Position numbers and translations under genes: made by a program. From the NCBI RefSeq assembly GCF_024347575.1, contig NZ_AP025505.1:331605-395604 (forward strand): 64,000 bases of DNA, in the 5' to 3' direction. The notes under the pieces were generated by a model that saw only the letters and a program-made list of their open reading frames with translations, had not been told where the DNA came from and did not search any database. Numbering within the stretch: the stretch's first letter is position 1; the number at the start of each line of letters is the position of its first letter. Source of the stretch: Vibrio pelagius (lineage in GTDB: Bacteria > Pseudomonadota > Gammaproteobacteria > Enterobacterales > Vibrionaceae). Positions 29,212 to 38,765 of the stretch are shown piece by piece.

Positions 29212-31886
29212 CAGTCCAACTCCTCATTCACGCGCAGCAACATCCCCATCACACCACCAATAATGGCGAGGTAGATGCCGACATCGAATATCAGCGGTGT
29301 GCCTAGTGGCAGAATGTCTTTCCACCACAAACCCGTTAAGAAAGGCAAATTGAAGGCAAAGCTCATTAGGCCTGCCACAAAGCTTAAGAAGATGCCAAAC
29401 AGAGCAATGCTAAATGGTGCGTAATACAAGCGGTCACGCACATATTGTGGCGATTCGGCAAACATCAGTAGCGCAAAACCAATCACAGCGATCAGCGCAC
29501 CAATAAAGCCGCCACCCGGCTCGTTGTGACCTCGTAACAAAAGGTAAAGTGAGAACACCAACATCAGTGCTGCAACGATGTGTGCGGTGGTCGCAAAGAT
29601 AAGGGAACGAATACGGTTGCGTTTGTGATAGTGCGTTTTCAACAAGCTAACTGCGGCGATACCCGCCATCACGACCACAATCACCTCGCCTAACGTATCG
29701 AAGGCTCGGAAATCAACCAAAATCACGTTGACGATGTTGCGTCCATGTCCGCCGGGAACGCTATTCTCTGCGAAGAAATCAGCCAGAGTGGAATCTAGAG
29801 GTGGTGCGGTGATGTTTATCAACAACGCCGTTACCGACATACCAATCACACCCGCTATCGCCCCGTGAAGTAATCTTCGACGTACCGAATGTTGCGGCAC
29901 CGTCAATAAAGCTGGGATATGACGTATCAAAAGCGCCACAAATACAACCATTAAGGTTTCAACCAACAATAAGGTTTTCGCGACGTCTGGTGCGCTGTAA
30001 AGCATAAAGACTAAGGTGGTCATAAAGCCCACTAAACCCAGGGCAGAGACCGCTAGTAAGCGAGATGTGGTAAAGGTGCATACTAAGGCAGCACCGATGA
30101 GTAGCAGAGCAATGCTGATCTCGTAGAAACTAATGTTGGCTAATGCAGCAAAGCGAGCTTGTGGGATCACTACCGGGTTACTTAACAGTAATCCAGCCAG
30201 CACGATAAAGAACAACAACACATAATGGCTTAAACGCTTTTGCTGCAATAACTGCGTTTGCCATTTCGCCAAACGCATCATGCCAGCCATAATTTTGTCG
30301 AAACTGGATTCGGCCGTTGGCAATACGGGTACTCTACGTTGCCAAATCACTAGTAGCCTAGGGTAGACTCGATACAAAACAAAACCGATTAACAAGGTTA
30401 ATGCACTGAGCACCAACGGTAGATTCACGCCCTGCCATAGCTTGGTTGCTTGTGGTTCTGAGTCCGGCAAGCTCGACAAAACCCCCGGAATAACCACGTT
30501 GTTGTTGATCCACCCTAAGCCAAATAACGGAACAAGTACACTGGCTACTGCAAGCAGCATTGCTGGCATCCATAGCCCTTTATTGGCTTCCACTTTCTTG
30601 GCTGACGTTGCACTACCTTCATAAGTCGCGAAGATAGGTTTTACAATCAGAGCTAGCGACAGTGTCACCATAGTGACGTTTACCAGAAGGAATAAGGTGG
30701 TGAGGATGACACTCGCTTCCAGACCGGATTTGTACATATATTCTTTGCTTAAGAAACCGAGTAGTGGCGGTACTCCAGATTTCGACAAGGCGGCAAGGAT
30801 CGCGGCTATGACACTGAGTACTAGTGCTGTTTTCAAACCATGCAGCATACGAATATCACGCGTTCCTGTCGCTTTATCGATATTCCCCACCACCATAAAC
30901 AGCGCTGCTTTGTAGAACGAGTGCGCCAAGATAAACAGCAGCGCGGCCGTCATCGCCAACTCAGTACCCATGCCTATCATTAACACTAATTTGCCCAAGG
31001 CGACGTTGGTACTGTATGCCAGCATCAGCTTCAGATCGGTTTGCTTAAGAGCGAGCAGTGCGCACCATATCGCGGTAAAGCCGCCGAAAATGCCGAGTGT
31101 GTAGAACCAGATCTCACTAGACGAGTAGATGGGTGAGACACGGGCAAGCAAGTACACGCCAGCTTTTACCATAGTGGCGGAATGAAGATATGCGCTCACT
31201 GGCGTTGGCGCTGCCATGGCATTCGGCAACCAAAAGTGGAATGGAAACTGCGCCGATTTGGTGAAAGCACCGAGTAAGATCAGAATCAGCGAAGGTAAAA
31301 ACCATTCATGTTGTGCAATCAACGCACTTTGCGCGACGATGGTACTTATCTCATAACTGCCAGCCATTTCACCCAGCAGTATCAGGCCTGCTAATAACGC
31401 TAAGCCACCAGCGCCAGTGACAATGAGCGATTGTAATGCGTTCTTGCGGGATTTGTCTTTCTCGTGATTAAAACCAATCAAAAGATACGACGTGATGGTG
31501 GTGAGCTCCCAAAACACAAAAAGAAGCAGGATATTGTCGCTCGTGACAACCCCGAGCATGGCTAACATGAACAGCGTTAAGTACAGGTGGAAAGAGAATC
31601 GAGACGAATGCCCCTTCAGGTAAGCCAGTGCGTAAATCTGGATAAGCGCACCGATGCCGCTGATCAAACATGCAAATAGGAAAGACAAGCCATCCAACTT
31701 GAAGCTCAGGTTAACATCTAAACCCGGAACCCAAGCCGCTTGCCAACTTACGCCTCCCGGCTCATACCAACTGATGATAAACAGGAAAATGATTACGGGC
31801 AGTACAGGGAAGATCGTTAGAATCAACGAACGATCTTTTGATCCCTGAGTATTTTTATTTCCTAATACGTTATTCAATAGCACCAT
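29211..31886 (-). CDS. mnhA: Na+/H+ antiporter Mrp/Mnh fused subunits A and B
   Basis: This 891-residue protein fuses the large proton-channel subunit A with subunit B. The first 500 residues resemble NuoL (LFVFWELTTITSYLLIGFNHE, AQFPFHFWLPNAMAAPTPVSAYLHSATMVKAG). The region at about 600-740 is the DUF4040/MrpA C-terminal part. The last 140 residues carry the MrpB signature LRGHNEPGGGFIGALI. Fusion of A and B defines group 2 Mrp systems, the type known from Vibrio cholerae, where it supports Na+/K+ and bile-salt tolerance. The ATG at 31886 has only a weak ribosome-binding site. It is the first gene of the six-gene operon. Confidence 0.94.
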   Translation of the reverse strand: MVLLNNVLGNKNTQGSKDRSLILTIFPVLPVIIFLFIISWYEPGGVSWQAAWVPGLDVNLSFKLDGLSFLFACLISGIGALIQIYALAYLKGHSSRFSFHLYLTLFMLAMLGVVTSDNILLLFVFWELTTITSYLLIGFNHEKDKSRKNALQSLIVTGAGGLALLAGLILLGEMAGSYEISTIVAQSALIAQHEWFLPSLILILLGAFTKSAQFPFHFWLPNAMAAPTPVSAYLHSATMVKAGVYLLARVSPIYSSSEIWFYTLGIFGGFTAIWCALLALKQTDLKLMLAYSTNVALGKLVLMIGMGTELAMTAALLFILAHSFYKAALFMVVGNIDKATGTRDIRMLHGLKTALVLSVIAAILAALSKSGVPPLLGFLSKEYMYKSGLEASVILTTLFLLVNVTMVTLSLALIVKPIFATYEGSATSAKKVEANKGLWMPAMLLAVASVLVPLFGLGWINNNVVIPGVLSSLPDSEPQATKLWQGVNLPLVLSALTLLIGFVLYRVYPRLLVIWQRRVPVLPTAESSFDKIMAGMMRLAKWQTQLLQQKRLSHYVLLFFIVLAGLLLSNPVVIPQARFAALANISFYEISIALLLIGAALVCTFTTSRLLAVSALGLVGFMTTLVFMLYSAPDVAKTLLLVETLMVVFVALLIRHIPALLTVPQHSVRRRLLHGAIAGVIGMSVTALLINITAPPLDSTLADFFAENSVPGGHGRNIVNVILVDFRAFDTLGEVIVVVMAGIAAVSLLKTHYHKRNRIRSLIFATTAHIVAALMLVFSLYLLLRGHNEPGGGFIGALIAVIGFALLMFAESPQYVRDRLYYAPFSIALFGIFLSFVAGLMSFAFNLPFLTGLWWKDILPLGTPLIFDVGIYLAIIGGVMGMLLRVNEELD

Positions 31887-31923
31887 CCATTTCGATATAA
31901 ATTGATACGGTTAATGGTTCAAG

Positions 31924-32115
31924 CTACTTACTATCTTGAGCGACGTAGGAGTGTAGGTCGCTGCAGGTATTTACTTCTTTGAGTTGGTAGGCAGATACTT
32001 CATGCGCAAGACTTAGAGCGTCATATGAGCAATCTCCGATTTCATTTCTCGGGCATACATGAATGTTTGAACGTTCGAGCATTTCAGTTCGGCAATTAGG
32101 ACATAATTTTTTCAT
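31924..32115 (-). CDS. Small zinc-ribbon-like protein, 63 residues
   Basis: The short product has a CPNC pair near the start (Cys5, Cys8) and two more cysteines at about 21 and 29, a pattern that could bind one zinc. The second half is polar and helical. A strong AAAGGAGG ribosome-binding site precedes the ATG at 32115, so it is very probably translated. I do not recognise a named family. It lies between the UspE-like gene and the mnh operon on the same strand, with about 80 bp and 40 bp gaps, and may be co-transcribed with them. Confidence 0.75.
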   Translation of the reverse strand: MKKLCPNCRTEMLERSNIHVCPRNEIGDCSYDALSLAHEVSAYQLKEVNTCSDLHSYVAQDSK

Positions 32116-32197
32116 ACCATCCTCCTTTAGGAAGTCGTCAGTATTAGGTGGCAGTTTGTTTTGGTACTTCTCCTGCTAATGCTATTTGGGTGAATAT

Positions 32198-33133
32198 TTA
32201 CTTGATAGGGGAGATGAAACCTTCTGGCTTCAGCGCTACCAAGGAGCAATTAATCGATTGTAGAATGTTCTCAGCGGTATTGCCTATTACAAAGCCAGAA
32301 ATACCGGTTCGAGCTAATGTGCCCATGACTAGAACATCAATTTCGACCTCGTCGACACACTCTGGAATTTTGTTGTCTGGCTTGCCATGCAGTTGATGAA
32401 TTACGGTTTCACCAGAAATTCCTGACTCCTCGATCAAACGTTGTAACGCCTGTGCGTGCTTAGCTTTAGCAAGAGATACTTCATTTTCCAGTTGAGCTTC
32501 TTCTACTTGTATCCAAACATTGCTGTTGAGATAGTTCTCTAAGTAATGTTCCCAGCAAGAGATAATGTGCAATCGACTGTCGCAGGTGTCTGCAATCGAA
32601 CGAGACAACTCCAATAAACGACGGGCAAGCGTTTCTTGTTCGGGGTTTGTAGTCATAGGATCGACGGCCACAGCAATGCGTCGCTTGTCTCTGGGTTTGG
32701 AAATAGGGCGGTGAAGCCACACTGGGCAAGGGCATTTACGCAACAGCGTCATGTCTATCGCTTTGAAACCTTCCGCCCCTTCACTGAGTGGTTCAGCCTC
32801 TTTAATGATTAAGTCATTGTGATGGGTTAACGCTTCTTGGATGATGCAAACCGCTGGTTGTTCACTGCTGTGCACCCGTAGCGGAAAGGGCACCTGTTCT
32901 TCCGAGATGCCGTGTTGTTCACGCAACGCTTTGACACTTTGCTGAAGCGAATCATGCAAAGACTGCTCATAACTTTGTTGATATTGAGCCAGATCGGTAG
33001 GGAAGTCTGGACAGGCAATTAAACCTGAAACCGGAACGCGATTGCTCGCTGCTAATCGTATTGCTTGGCTGAGAGCGTCACTATGACCGGGCAATCCTTG
33101 CGTAGCAAAAAGTATGTTCTCGAATCGTTTCAT
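32198..33133 (-). CDS. UspE-like tandem universal stress protein
   Basis: This 311-residue cytoplasmic protein consists of two universal-stress domains (about 1-140 and 150-308). The second domain ends with the nucleotide-binding motif GTLARTGISGFVIGNTAENIL, as in UspE and ATP-binding Usps; the first is degenerate. Such proteins support survival in stress and stationary phase, but their biochemical action is unclear. The ATG at 33133 follows a strong AAGGAGG. A perfect inverted repeat (33148-33166) lies immediately upstream of that site. It heads a run of same-strand genes leading into the Mrp antiporter operon. Confidence 0.88.
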   Translation of the reverse strand: MKRFENILFATQGLPGHSDALSQAIRLAASNRVPVSGLIACPDFPTDLAQYQQSYEQSLHDSLQQSVKALREQHGISEEQVPFPLRVHSSEQPAVCIIQEALTHHNDLIIKEAEPLSEGAEGFKAIDMTLLRKCPCPVWLHRPISKPRDKRRIAVAVDPMTTNPEQETLARRLLELSRSIADTCDSRLHIISCWEHYLENYLNSNVWIQVEEAQLENEVSLAKAKHAQALQRLIEESGISGETVIHQLHGKPDNKIPECVDEVEIDVLVMGTLARTGISGFVIGNTAENILQSINCSLVALKPEGFISPIK

Positions 33134-33147
33134 ACGCGCCTCCTTGG

Positions 33148-33166
33148 TTGGTTAAATATTAACCAA
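33148..33166. promoter_or_regulatory. Perfect inverted repeat upstream of the UspE-like gene
   Basis: TTGGTTAA-ATA-TTAACCAA is a 19-bp palindrome adjacent to the AAGGAGG ribosome-binding site of the Usp gene. It could be a repressor operator or an mRNA hairpin that affects access to the site. Confidence 0.55.
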
Positions 33167-33534
33167 GTGACGGCGTATTTTTCTAGCATACAATTGTAAC
33201 CACCCATTAAGTTGGGTTTATGCGTTTCTGTTCAGTTATTTACATATTAAATATCAATAACACTGAATCATAATGCATGTTCTCCGGTTACGATGTGTAA
33301 CAAATTACGTCAATATTTCGGAAGATTACGAATTATATAAACACATTATCGTCGGTCATAAGATGCTTTTTTATGAACTCGATAAACGATGAAATTCATA
33401 AAAATGTTGCTGAGTTTTTCTGTTTATATTGAAGACGCCATTAAAACCTGAACCTTCTCAAAAATGGAGTCATCTTTTATGGTTTTAGTATCGTCTACAC
33501 TTGTAGTTATCTATACCTATTTCTAACTCTAAAT
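33167..33534. other. AT-rich intergenic region upstream of the M13 peptidase gene
   Basis: About 370 bp of AT-rich DNA between divergent genes must contain both promoters. I see no ORF, terminator or clear regulator site apart from the palindrome at its left edge. Confidence 0.5.
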
Positions 33535-35553
33535 ATGAAAACTAAACGGTTTCCGTTACTTCTTGCTGTCTGTTGCTGCAGCGTATTCGCACAAACTGTG
33601 CCCTACGGAGAACAGTCCATAGAGCTCAGTGAGAAAGTCTCCCCCGGCACTGATTTTAATCAGTATGTGAATGCCAACTGGGAGTCTAGTGCAGACATCC
33701 CATTAGGCTATCCATTTCGAAATGCTTTCGTAGATGTACACCTAAAGACACAGAAAAATCTACGCACTATTGTCGATGAGCTTACCACGTCTAAGTTATC
33801 TAACCTCACTCATGATGAAAAGAATATCGTCAATCTATATCGTAGCTACATGGATTTAGATGAAATAGAACGCCGTGGTTTATCACCTCTCGAAAAGACG
33901 CTTGAGGCGATCGAGACAATTAGCACTAGGGAAGAAGCTGCCGCTTTCATGGCAAAAGCTGGTGTGGACTCTTTTGTCGATATGATAGTTGCTCAAGATG
34001 AGAAGGATCCAACAACCAACAGACTGCATATAGTGCAGGGTGGTTTATCAATGGCCCGCGCATACTATATCGACAAAGGCGAAAAAATGGATCGCATTCG
34101 TGACGAATATCTTTCATATATTGCTACGGTTTTTTCCGCACTCAACTATCAAGATGCCACAGAGCGCGCCCTGTCTGTGTTTGAGCTCGAAACAGTTCTG
34201 GCTCAAGGTTATTGGTCTAACGCTGAAATGAGAGATGTTGAAAAAATGTATCGACCATTGAATCTAAGACAACTGCAAGATCATGCACCAGATTTTCCTT
34301 GGGAACTGTATTTTGATGAGCTGGGTCTTAGCGATAAAGGTCGAGATAAGATCATAGTGATGACAGACGGAGCTATTCTGCACTTAGCTAAGACTTTCGC
34401 TCGCACAGACATTAAAACATTACGAGCTTACCTAGAATTTCATTATGTGAATGGATATGCCCGCTTCCTCCCGAAGCAGATATCTATGGAACACTTCGAG
34501 TTTTACAGTCGTGTCTTGAATGGTGTGACGACAGATAAACCTCGAGAAGAAACAGCGCTTAGACTCATAGATGAAATCTACGGGGAGAAACTTGGCAAGA
34601 TATACGTAGATCGATACTTTCCACAAGAAAATAAAGAAGAGATGACGAGCCTGATAGGCTATCTTCAGGACTCGTTTGCGAAACGCTTTGCGGCTAATGA
34701 ATGGATGGATATAGAAACTAAAGAGGAAGCGCTTCGTAAACTAGATCAATTTACCGTCAAAATCGGCTACCCAGATCGGTGGCACGATACCTCGGATATT
34801 CAATTTTCTGCGAACCGCTTAATAGCCAATATTGAGAACATCAATCAACGAACTGCTAGGATTCAGATAGCAAAAATAGGCAACCCTGTCGACAGTTGGG
34901 AGTGGGACATGTTGCCACAAACTGTCAATGCATATTACACCGCTACGTCAAATGAAATCGTATTTCCTGCGGCCATCCTACAACCGCCATTTTACTCTGC
35001 TGATGTTGATATGGCGTATAATTTTGGAGCAATTGGCGCTGTTATAGGCCATGAGATTGGACATGGTTTTGACGATCAAGGACGGATGTTTGATGGCCGT
35101 GGCGTATTACGCGACTGGTGGACTAGAACTGCAAGCAAACGCTACGAAGTAAAAACGACCCAACTCGTTAAACAATATAGTGAGTTCGAGTTTGATGGCC
35201 TGAACATTGATGGCAGGTTGACGCTTGGCGAGAACTTGGGAGATTTGGGGGGGCTTACGATCGCTCTTGAAGCTTACAAACAATATTGCATTGACACGTA
35301 TCCTAATGGAAAAGCACCAGTCATAGCGGGCACGACTGGAATCCAACGTTTTTTCATAGCGTGGGCGCAAGTTTGGCGTGAAAAGGCGACTGTGGAAGCG
35401 ACTCGATCACGGATCCTTAGCGACCCGCATGCTCCAAATCAGTTTCGCATCAACGGTATCGTTCGAAATATAGATGAATGGTACGAAGCGTTTAATGTTA
35501 CCAAGGACAGTGAAATGTACTTGGCGCCAGATGCTCGCGTGAAAATCTGGTAA
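33535..35553 (+). CDS. M13-family zinc metallopeptidase (PepO/neprilysin-like)
   Basis: This 672-residue exported endopeptidase has a short signal peptide (about 1-19, Cys-rich, ending FAQ). The zinc motif HEIGH is at 506-510, the third ligand Glu566 is in ENLGDLGGL, and NAYYTATSNEIVFPAAILQPP is the substrate-binding NAY/F-containing segment of the family. The C-terminus ends in VKIW, the usual M13 ending (often xxxW). It should cleave oligopeptides in the periplasm or outside the cell. It stands alone, with a weak ribosome-binding site and a long upstream region. The three adjacent Cys of the signal could include a lipobox, though spacing is poor. Confidence 0.93.
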   Translation: MKTKRFPLLLAVCCCSVFAQTVPYGEQSIELSEKVSPGTDFNQYVNANWESSADIPLGYPFRNAFVDVHLKTQKNLRTIVDELTTSKLSNLTHDEKNIVNLYRSYMDLDEIERRGLSPLEKTLEAIETISTREEAAAFMAKAGVDSFVDMIVAQDEKDPTTNRLHIVQGGLSMARAYYIDKGEKMDRIRDEYLSYIATVFSALNYQDATERALSVFELETVLAQGYWSNAEMRDVEKMYRPLNLRQLQDHAPDFPWELYFDELGLSDKGRDKIIVMTDGAILHLAKTFARTDIKTLRAYLEFHYVNGYARFLPKQISMEHFEFYSRVLNGVTTDKPREETALRLIDEIYGEKLGKIYVDRYFPQENKEEMTSLIGYLQDSFAKRFAANEWMDIETKEEALRKLDQFTVKIGYPDRWHDTSDIQFSANRLIANIENINQRTARIQIAKIGNPVDSWEWDMLPQTVNAYYTATSNEIVFPAAILQPPFYSADVDMAYNFGAIGAVIGHEIGHGFDDQGRMFDGRGVLRDWWTRTASKRYEVKTTQLVKQYSEFEFDGLNIDGRLTLGENLGDLGGLTIALEAYKQYCIDTYPNGKAPVIAGTTGIQRFFIAWAQVWREKATVEATRSRILSDPHAPNQFRINGIVRNIDEWYEAFNVTKDSEMYLAPDARVKIW

Positions 35554-35647
35554 AAATGGAATAGTTGGGATAAATCACCCTAATTTCCCATCCGCATGCC
35601 ATCAAACTTATGTCCTTTAGTTCGAATGTGCCTACTCGACATTGATA

Positions 35648-35670
35648 AGTCAGCGACACTCTCGCTGACT
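35648..35670. repeat. Stem-loop downstream of the M13 peptidase gene
   Basis: AGTCAGCGA pairs perfectly with TCGCTGACT around CACTC. No T-tract follows on either strand, so termination is uncertain. The same 9-bp stem is used in the terminator after tctE at 47915. Confidence 0.6.
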
Positions 35671-35710
35671 AAATTCTCAATGTATTAGAAGGGTCGTTTT
35701 TCTTTTAAAT

Positions 35711-35881
35711 TCAGCTTTTCTCAAAAGTCCCGATAGTTTTAATCACTCCCGACATTATCTCTGTTGAGTCGGCTTTTTTAGAAGCTTGTTGCATAGCTGT
35801 AGAGTTCTGTTTTAAGCGTGCTCTTAGGTCATCTAGTTCTTTTTGAGTTGTTGATTTTTCAGTATTTTTCGGACTATTCAT
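35711..35881 (-). CDS. Small hypothetical protein, 56 residues
   Basis: An intact ATG-to-TGA frame in otherwise empty intergenic DNA encodes a hydrophilic peptide starting MNSPKNTEKSTTQKELDDLR. A central helix with regular Leu and charged residues looks coiled-coil-like. There is no signal peptide, Cys or membrane segment. The ribosome-binding site is weak (GATGGTG). It is divergent from the LysR gene at 35977, with 95 bp between start codons. No family recognised; it could be chance, but the amino-acid composition looks protein-like. Confidence 0.45.
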   Translation of the reverse strand: MNSPKNTEKSTTQKELDDLRARLKQNSTAMQQASKKADSTEIMSGVIKTIGTFEKS

Positions 35882-35976
35882 AATTTACACCATCAAGTTT
35901 TTTTGTGATGACATATTATTATCTACAAAAGTGATACTATGTAGTTGGTTAATATCTAAAATACAGATGGGTTATA

Positions 35977-36831
35977 ATGTTTACGCTCCAACAGTTAGAA
36001 ACCTTGGTTACATGTGTAGAATGTGGTTCATTTTCTGCTGCTGCAAGAAAGTTAGGAAAAGCACAATCTGCCGTCAGTACCACAATAGCTAACTTAGAAA
36101 TCGATACTGACACTGTGATCTTTGATCGCTCCTCCCGTACCCCCAAGTTAACTGCACAGGGAACCAGACTTTACTCCTATTCAGTGAGTCTGTTGAGCGA
36201 CGCTTACCAAATAGAACATATGATGAAGGCATTTGGCTCGGGTGTAGAAGAGACGTTGACCATTGCTGCAAATGCATTATTGCTCACGCCTAAGTTTTAC
36301 GATGTGTTAAAAGAGTTCTACGTGCTTTTTCCCTTCACGCAGCTCAATTTAAACGTTGTCGAAAATAATCTTGTCGCTGATATGGTTGAAAGAAAGGAAG
36401 CAGATATTGGTTTTATGATTTGGGGGCAAGAACCTCCGAGAAATGTAGAGCTTGGCTCGATTGGCTATGTTTCATTTGCGATAGCTGTTCATCAATCGCA
36501 TCCTCTGTTATCGGATTCAAATGTCGTGTTTGACAACGTAAAAGACTACCACCAAGTGTTATTGAAAGATTCCCCCTTACACTACAACCTGCCATTAACG
36601 CGATCTAACTCTATCGTGAATAATTTAGAGGGGGTTATTGAGATAATTAAGATCAATAACAACTGGAGTTTATTGCCACATCACGTCATTAGTCATCACT
36701 CTGATTTAAGAAAACTACAAGTTAGGGGTGAAGAGAAAGATTGGTTGTTACAAGTCGATCGAGTTACTAGACAGAAGCTCGGAAAAGCAGCCCAATGGCT
36801 GGTGGATAAGAGTACAACATTATATACGTAG
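35977..36831 (+). CDS. LysR-family transcriptional regulator
   Basis: This 284-residue regulator has an N-terminal HTH (CGSFSAAARKLGKAQSAVSTTIANLE, residues about 14-40) and a somewhat short, divergent substrate-binding domain. The ATG at 35977 gives the standard N-terminus MFTLQQLETLV. The substrate domain contains DIGFMIWGQEPP in place of the common DLAI/DLAL segment. It converges on the sulfatase gene with a shared terminator between. No obvious structural-gene target is adjacent except the small ORF upstream. Confidence 0.86.
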   Translation: MFTLQQLETLVTCVECGSFSAAARKLGKAQSAVSTTIANLEIDTDTVIFDRSSRTPKLTAQGTRLYSYSVSLLSDAYQIEHMMKAFGSGVEETLTIAANALLLTPKFYDVLKEFYVLFPFTQLNLNVVENNLVADMVERKEADIGFMIWGQEPPRNVELGSIGYVSFAIAVHQSHPLLSDSNVVFDNVKDYHQVLLKDSPLHYNLPLTRSNSIVNNLEGVIEIIKINNNWSLLPHHVISHHSDLRKLQVRGEEKDWLLQVDRVTRQKLGKAAQWLVDKSTTLYT

Positions 36832-36850
36832 TGTTGATAAAGGGATGGCT

Positions 36851-36891
36851 AAAAAAGTCCGACCAACAAAATAATGTTGATCGGACTTTTT
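36851..36891. terminator. Bidirectional terminator between LysR and sulfatase genes
   Basis: AAAAAGTCCGACCAACA pairs with TGTTGATCGGACTTTTT, with one mismatch, giving A- and T-tracts on both sides. It sits between two convergent stop codons and should serve both strands. Confidence 0.92.
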
Positions 36892-36900
36892 GCTCATCTG

Positions 36901-38475
36901 CTATTGTTGGGTTTTCGACATCGCGTCTTCAATGACCTTGGTCATATCAAACGTCGAGCCGCCCTGTGTGGGCGGGTATTCTACCAACGATTGCACGTGC
37001 TCCGTTACGATTTCAGATGCTGGAGCTAATAGCCAAGACATCTTCTGAATTAAATGCCCATTTGCATCAATTGAGTCATAACTTTCAAAAGGATCAGCTC
37101 TCAAATTGTAAATTTTAGGTTTCGAAAGTGGTAGCAGGTTGTCGTAGTAGTTCTCAGCAATAGCAAAATGGAACTTCCAGGGGCCGATTCGGATCGCTGA
37201 AAGTTGGCTTTCGAAGTAGTAAAGAATCGATTGTCGTGCAGACTTGTCACTTTCGCCTTTCCAATATGCAAGATTATCAACGCCATCAATAAACTGCTTT
37301 TTTTCTTTGATCACTTTGTCATTCACGTTCTTAATTCCGGCAGCCGCTGCGAGCGTGGTAAATAAGTCTTGGTGACCTTGGATACCATTTAGGATTTGAC
37401 CAGCTGGAATTTGCGCGGGCCACCTAACCAGTGTAGGCACTCTGACACCGCCTTCATACGTTGTCATTTTTTCACCACGGAAAGGGGTGGTTCCTCCATG
37501 AGGCCATGAAGAGTGTTCCGGGCCGTTATCAGTGGTGTATACGACTATCGTATTGTCGGTAATTTTTCGCTTATCGATTTCAGATAGTAGGAATCCGATA
37601 TCATCGTCATGTTGCAGCATGCCACTTCCATAGTAGTCAAATTCACTGGTGTAATTCTCTGCTGCGTAGCGCCACTTTTCATCCAATCGGGTGTACAAGT
37701 GCATGCGACTGGTGTTCACCCACACAAAAAAAGGTTTGTCTTGCTCAATGGCTTTATCGATAAAGGTCAATGCAGCAGGGAGCATCTCTTGACGATCAAA
37801 ATCTTTCATCCGCTCCTGGCCAAGGGCACCTGTGTCTTCACACTTTTGTTTACCTACAACACCAAAACGCGGGTCTACGGTTGTGTCTTCTGTTTCTGTC
37901 GCGAAACAATGTAGAACGCCACGTGTACCAAATTTTTTGGCGTATTCTTCAACAGACCCTGAGTACGCTTTTGCAAAGTTTTGATAATCTCGCTGCTCAT
38001 GCTCCTCTTGTGTGTTTAGGTGATATAGATTGCCGAAAAACTCGTCAAAGCCATGGACAGTAGGAAGGGCGAAATTGTGGTCTCCCAAATGGTTTTTACC
38101 GAACTGCCCGGTTGCGTAGCCGACGTCTTTAAGTTCTTCGGCTAGAGAAGGAGAGCCCTGTTTTATACCCAACGCACCCCCAGGCATGGCTACAGTTGTC
38201 ATACCAGATCGAATCGGATATTGACCTGTGATGAATGCCGCACGACCCGCGGTACAACTAGGTTGGGCATAATGGTCGGTAAATCGAGCGCCTTGGGTGG
38301 CAATTTTATCTATATTAGGCGTGGTATAACCCATGGTACCCATACCGTAAGCACTAACGTTTTGCCAACCAATGTCGTCACCGAAAATCACAACAATATT
38401 TGGCTTATCAACTGCAGCATTAATACTCGCGCAGAACAAAGCGCCTAGCGCTGCACCTAAAGTGAGAACTTTCAT
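36901..38475 (-). CDS. Exported arylsulfatase-family sulfatase
   Basis: This 524-residue enzyme has a signal peptide (1-21, ending INAA) and so acts in the periplasm or outside. It shows the sulfatase metal-site start [13 protein letters not shown] and the modification motif CTAGR with Cys74, which is converted to formylglycine in active enzymes. [15 protein letters not shown] later supplies further metal and active-site residues. The substrate (aryl sulfate or a sulfated polysaccharide or lipid) is unknown. No maturase or second sulfatase lies nearby, so activation would depend on a distant gene. The gene is divergent from an orphan pilin-like gene. Confidence 0.9.
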   Translation of the reverse strand: MKVLTLGAALGALFCASINAAVDKPNIVVIFGDDIGWQNVSAYGMGTMGYTTPNIDKIATQGARFTDHYAQPSCTAGRAAFITGQYPIRSGMTTVAMPGGALGIKQGSPSLAEELKDVGYATGQFGKNHLGDHNFALPTVHGFDEFFGNLYHLNTQEEHEQRDYQNFAKAYSGSVEEYAKKFGTRGVLHCFATETEDTTVDPRFGVVGKQKCEDTGALGQERMKDFDRQEMLPAALTFIDKAIEQDKPFFVWVNTSRMHLYTRLDEKWRYAAENYTSEFDYYGSGMLQHDDDIGFLLSEIDKRKITDNTIVVYTTDNGPEHSSWPHGGTTPFRGEKMTTYEGGVRVPTLVRWPAQIPAGQILNGIQGHQDLFTTLAAAAGIKNVNDKVIKEKKQFIDGVDNLAYWKGESDKSARQSILYYFESQLSAIRIGPWKFHFAIAENYYDNLLPLSKPKIYNLRADPFESYDSIDANGHLIQKMSWLLAPASEIVTEHVQSLVEYPPTQGGSTFDMTKVIEDAMSKTQQ

Positions 38476-38536
38476 ATATTAAACCTTCATTGACGTAGTA
38501 CTTTTTGAGTGTAGTAGACATCTTGATATTGTGGTG

Positions 38537-38569
38537 GTCACAGTGACATTGTTTATGTCTAGTGATCAC
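38537..38569. promoter_or_regulatory. Two short palindromes between sulfatase and pilin-like genes
   Basis: GTCACAGTGAC (38537-38547) and GTGATCAC (38562-38569) are perfect short dyads sharing GTGA/TCAC half-sites, about 60-90 bp upstream of the sulfatase start. They could be regulator sites; evidence is symmetry only. Confidence 0.3.
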
Positions 38570-38765
38570 ACGTTGGGAGCATACTTTGCGGATTTACAGC
38601 GGCAAATTGTGGCCTGAACATAGACTCTTAACATTTCAGTATGCGTGAACATGGGGAAAACTAGCGGGCCTTTGTCAGAAATTTCTGGTTTATGGGGCGG
38701 GCTCTAGACTACGGGCTGCTGCTAAAGTACAACTCTGCATCTTTTAGATGTATTTGAAGAGAACC

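Larger units (their letters stand above)
35554..35976. other. Intergenic region with a stem-loop and one small minus-strand ORF
   Basis: This 423-bp gap contains the 9-bp stem-loop at 35648-35670 and a 56-codon ORF at 35711-35881 on the minus strand. The remainder is AT-rich and must hold the promoter of the LysR gene at 35977. Confidence 0.6.

Noticed and set aside
35648..35670. Terminator of the M13 peptidase gene
   Set aside because: The stem is perfect but no T-tract follows on either strand, so I list it only as a stem-loop.
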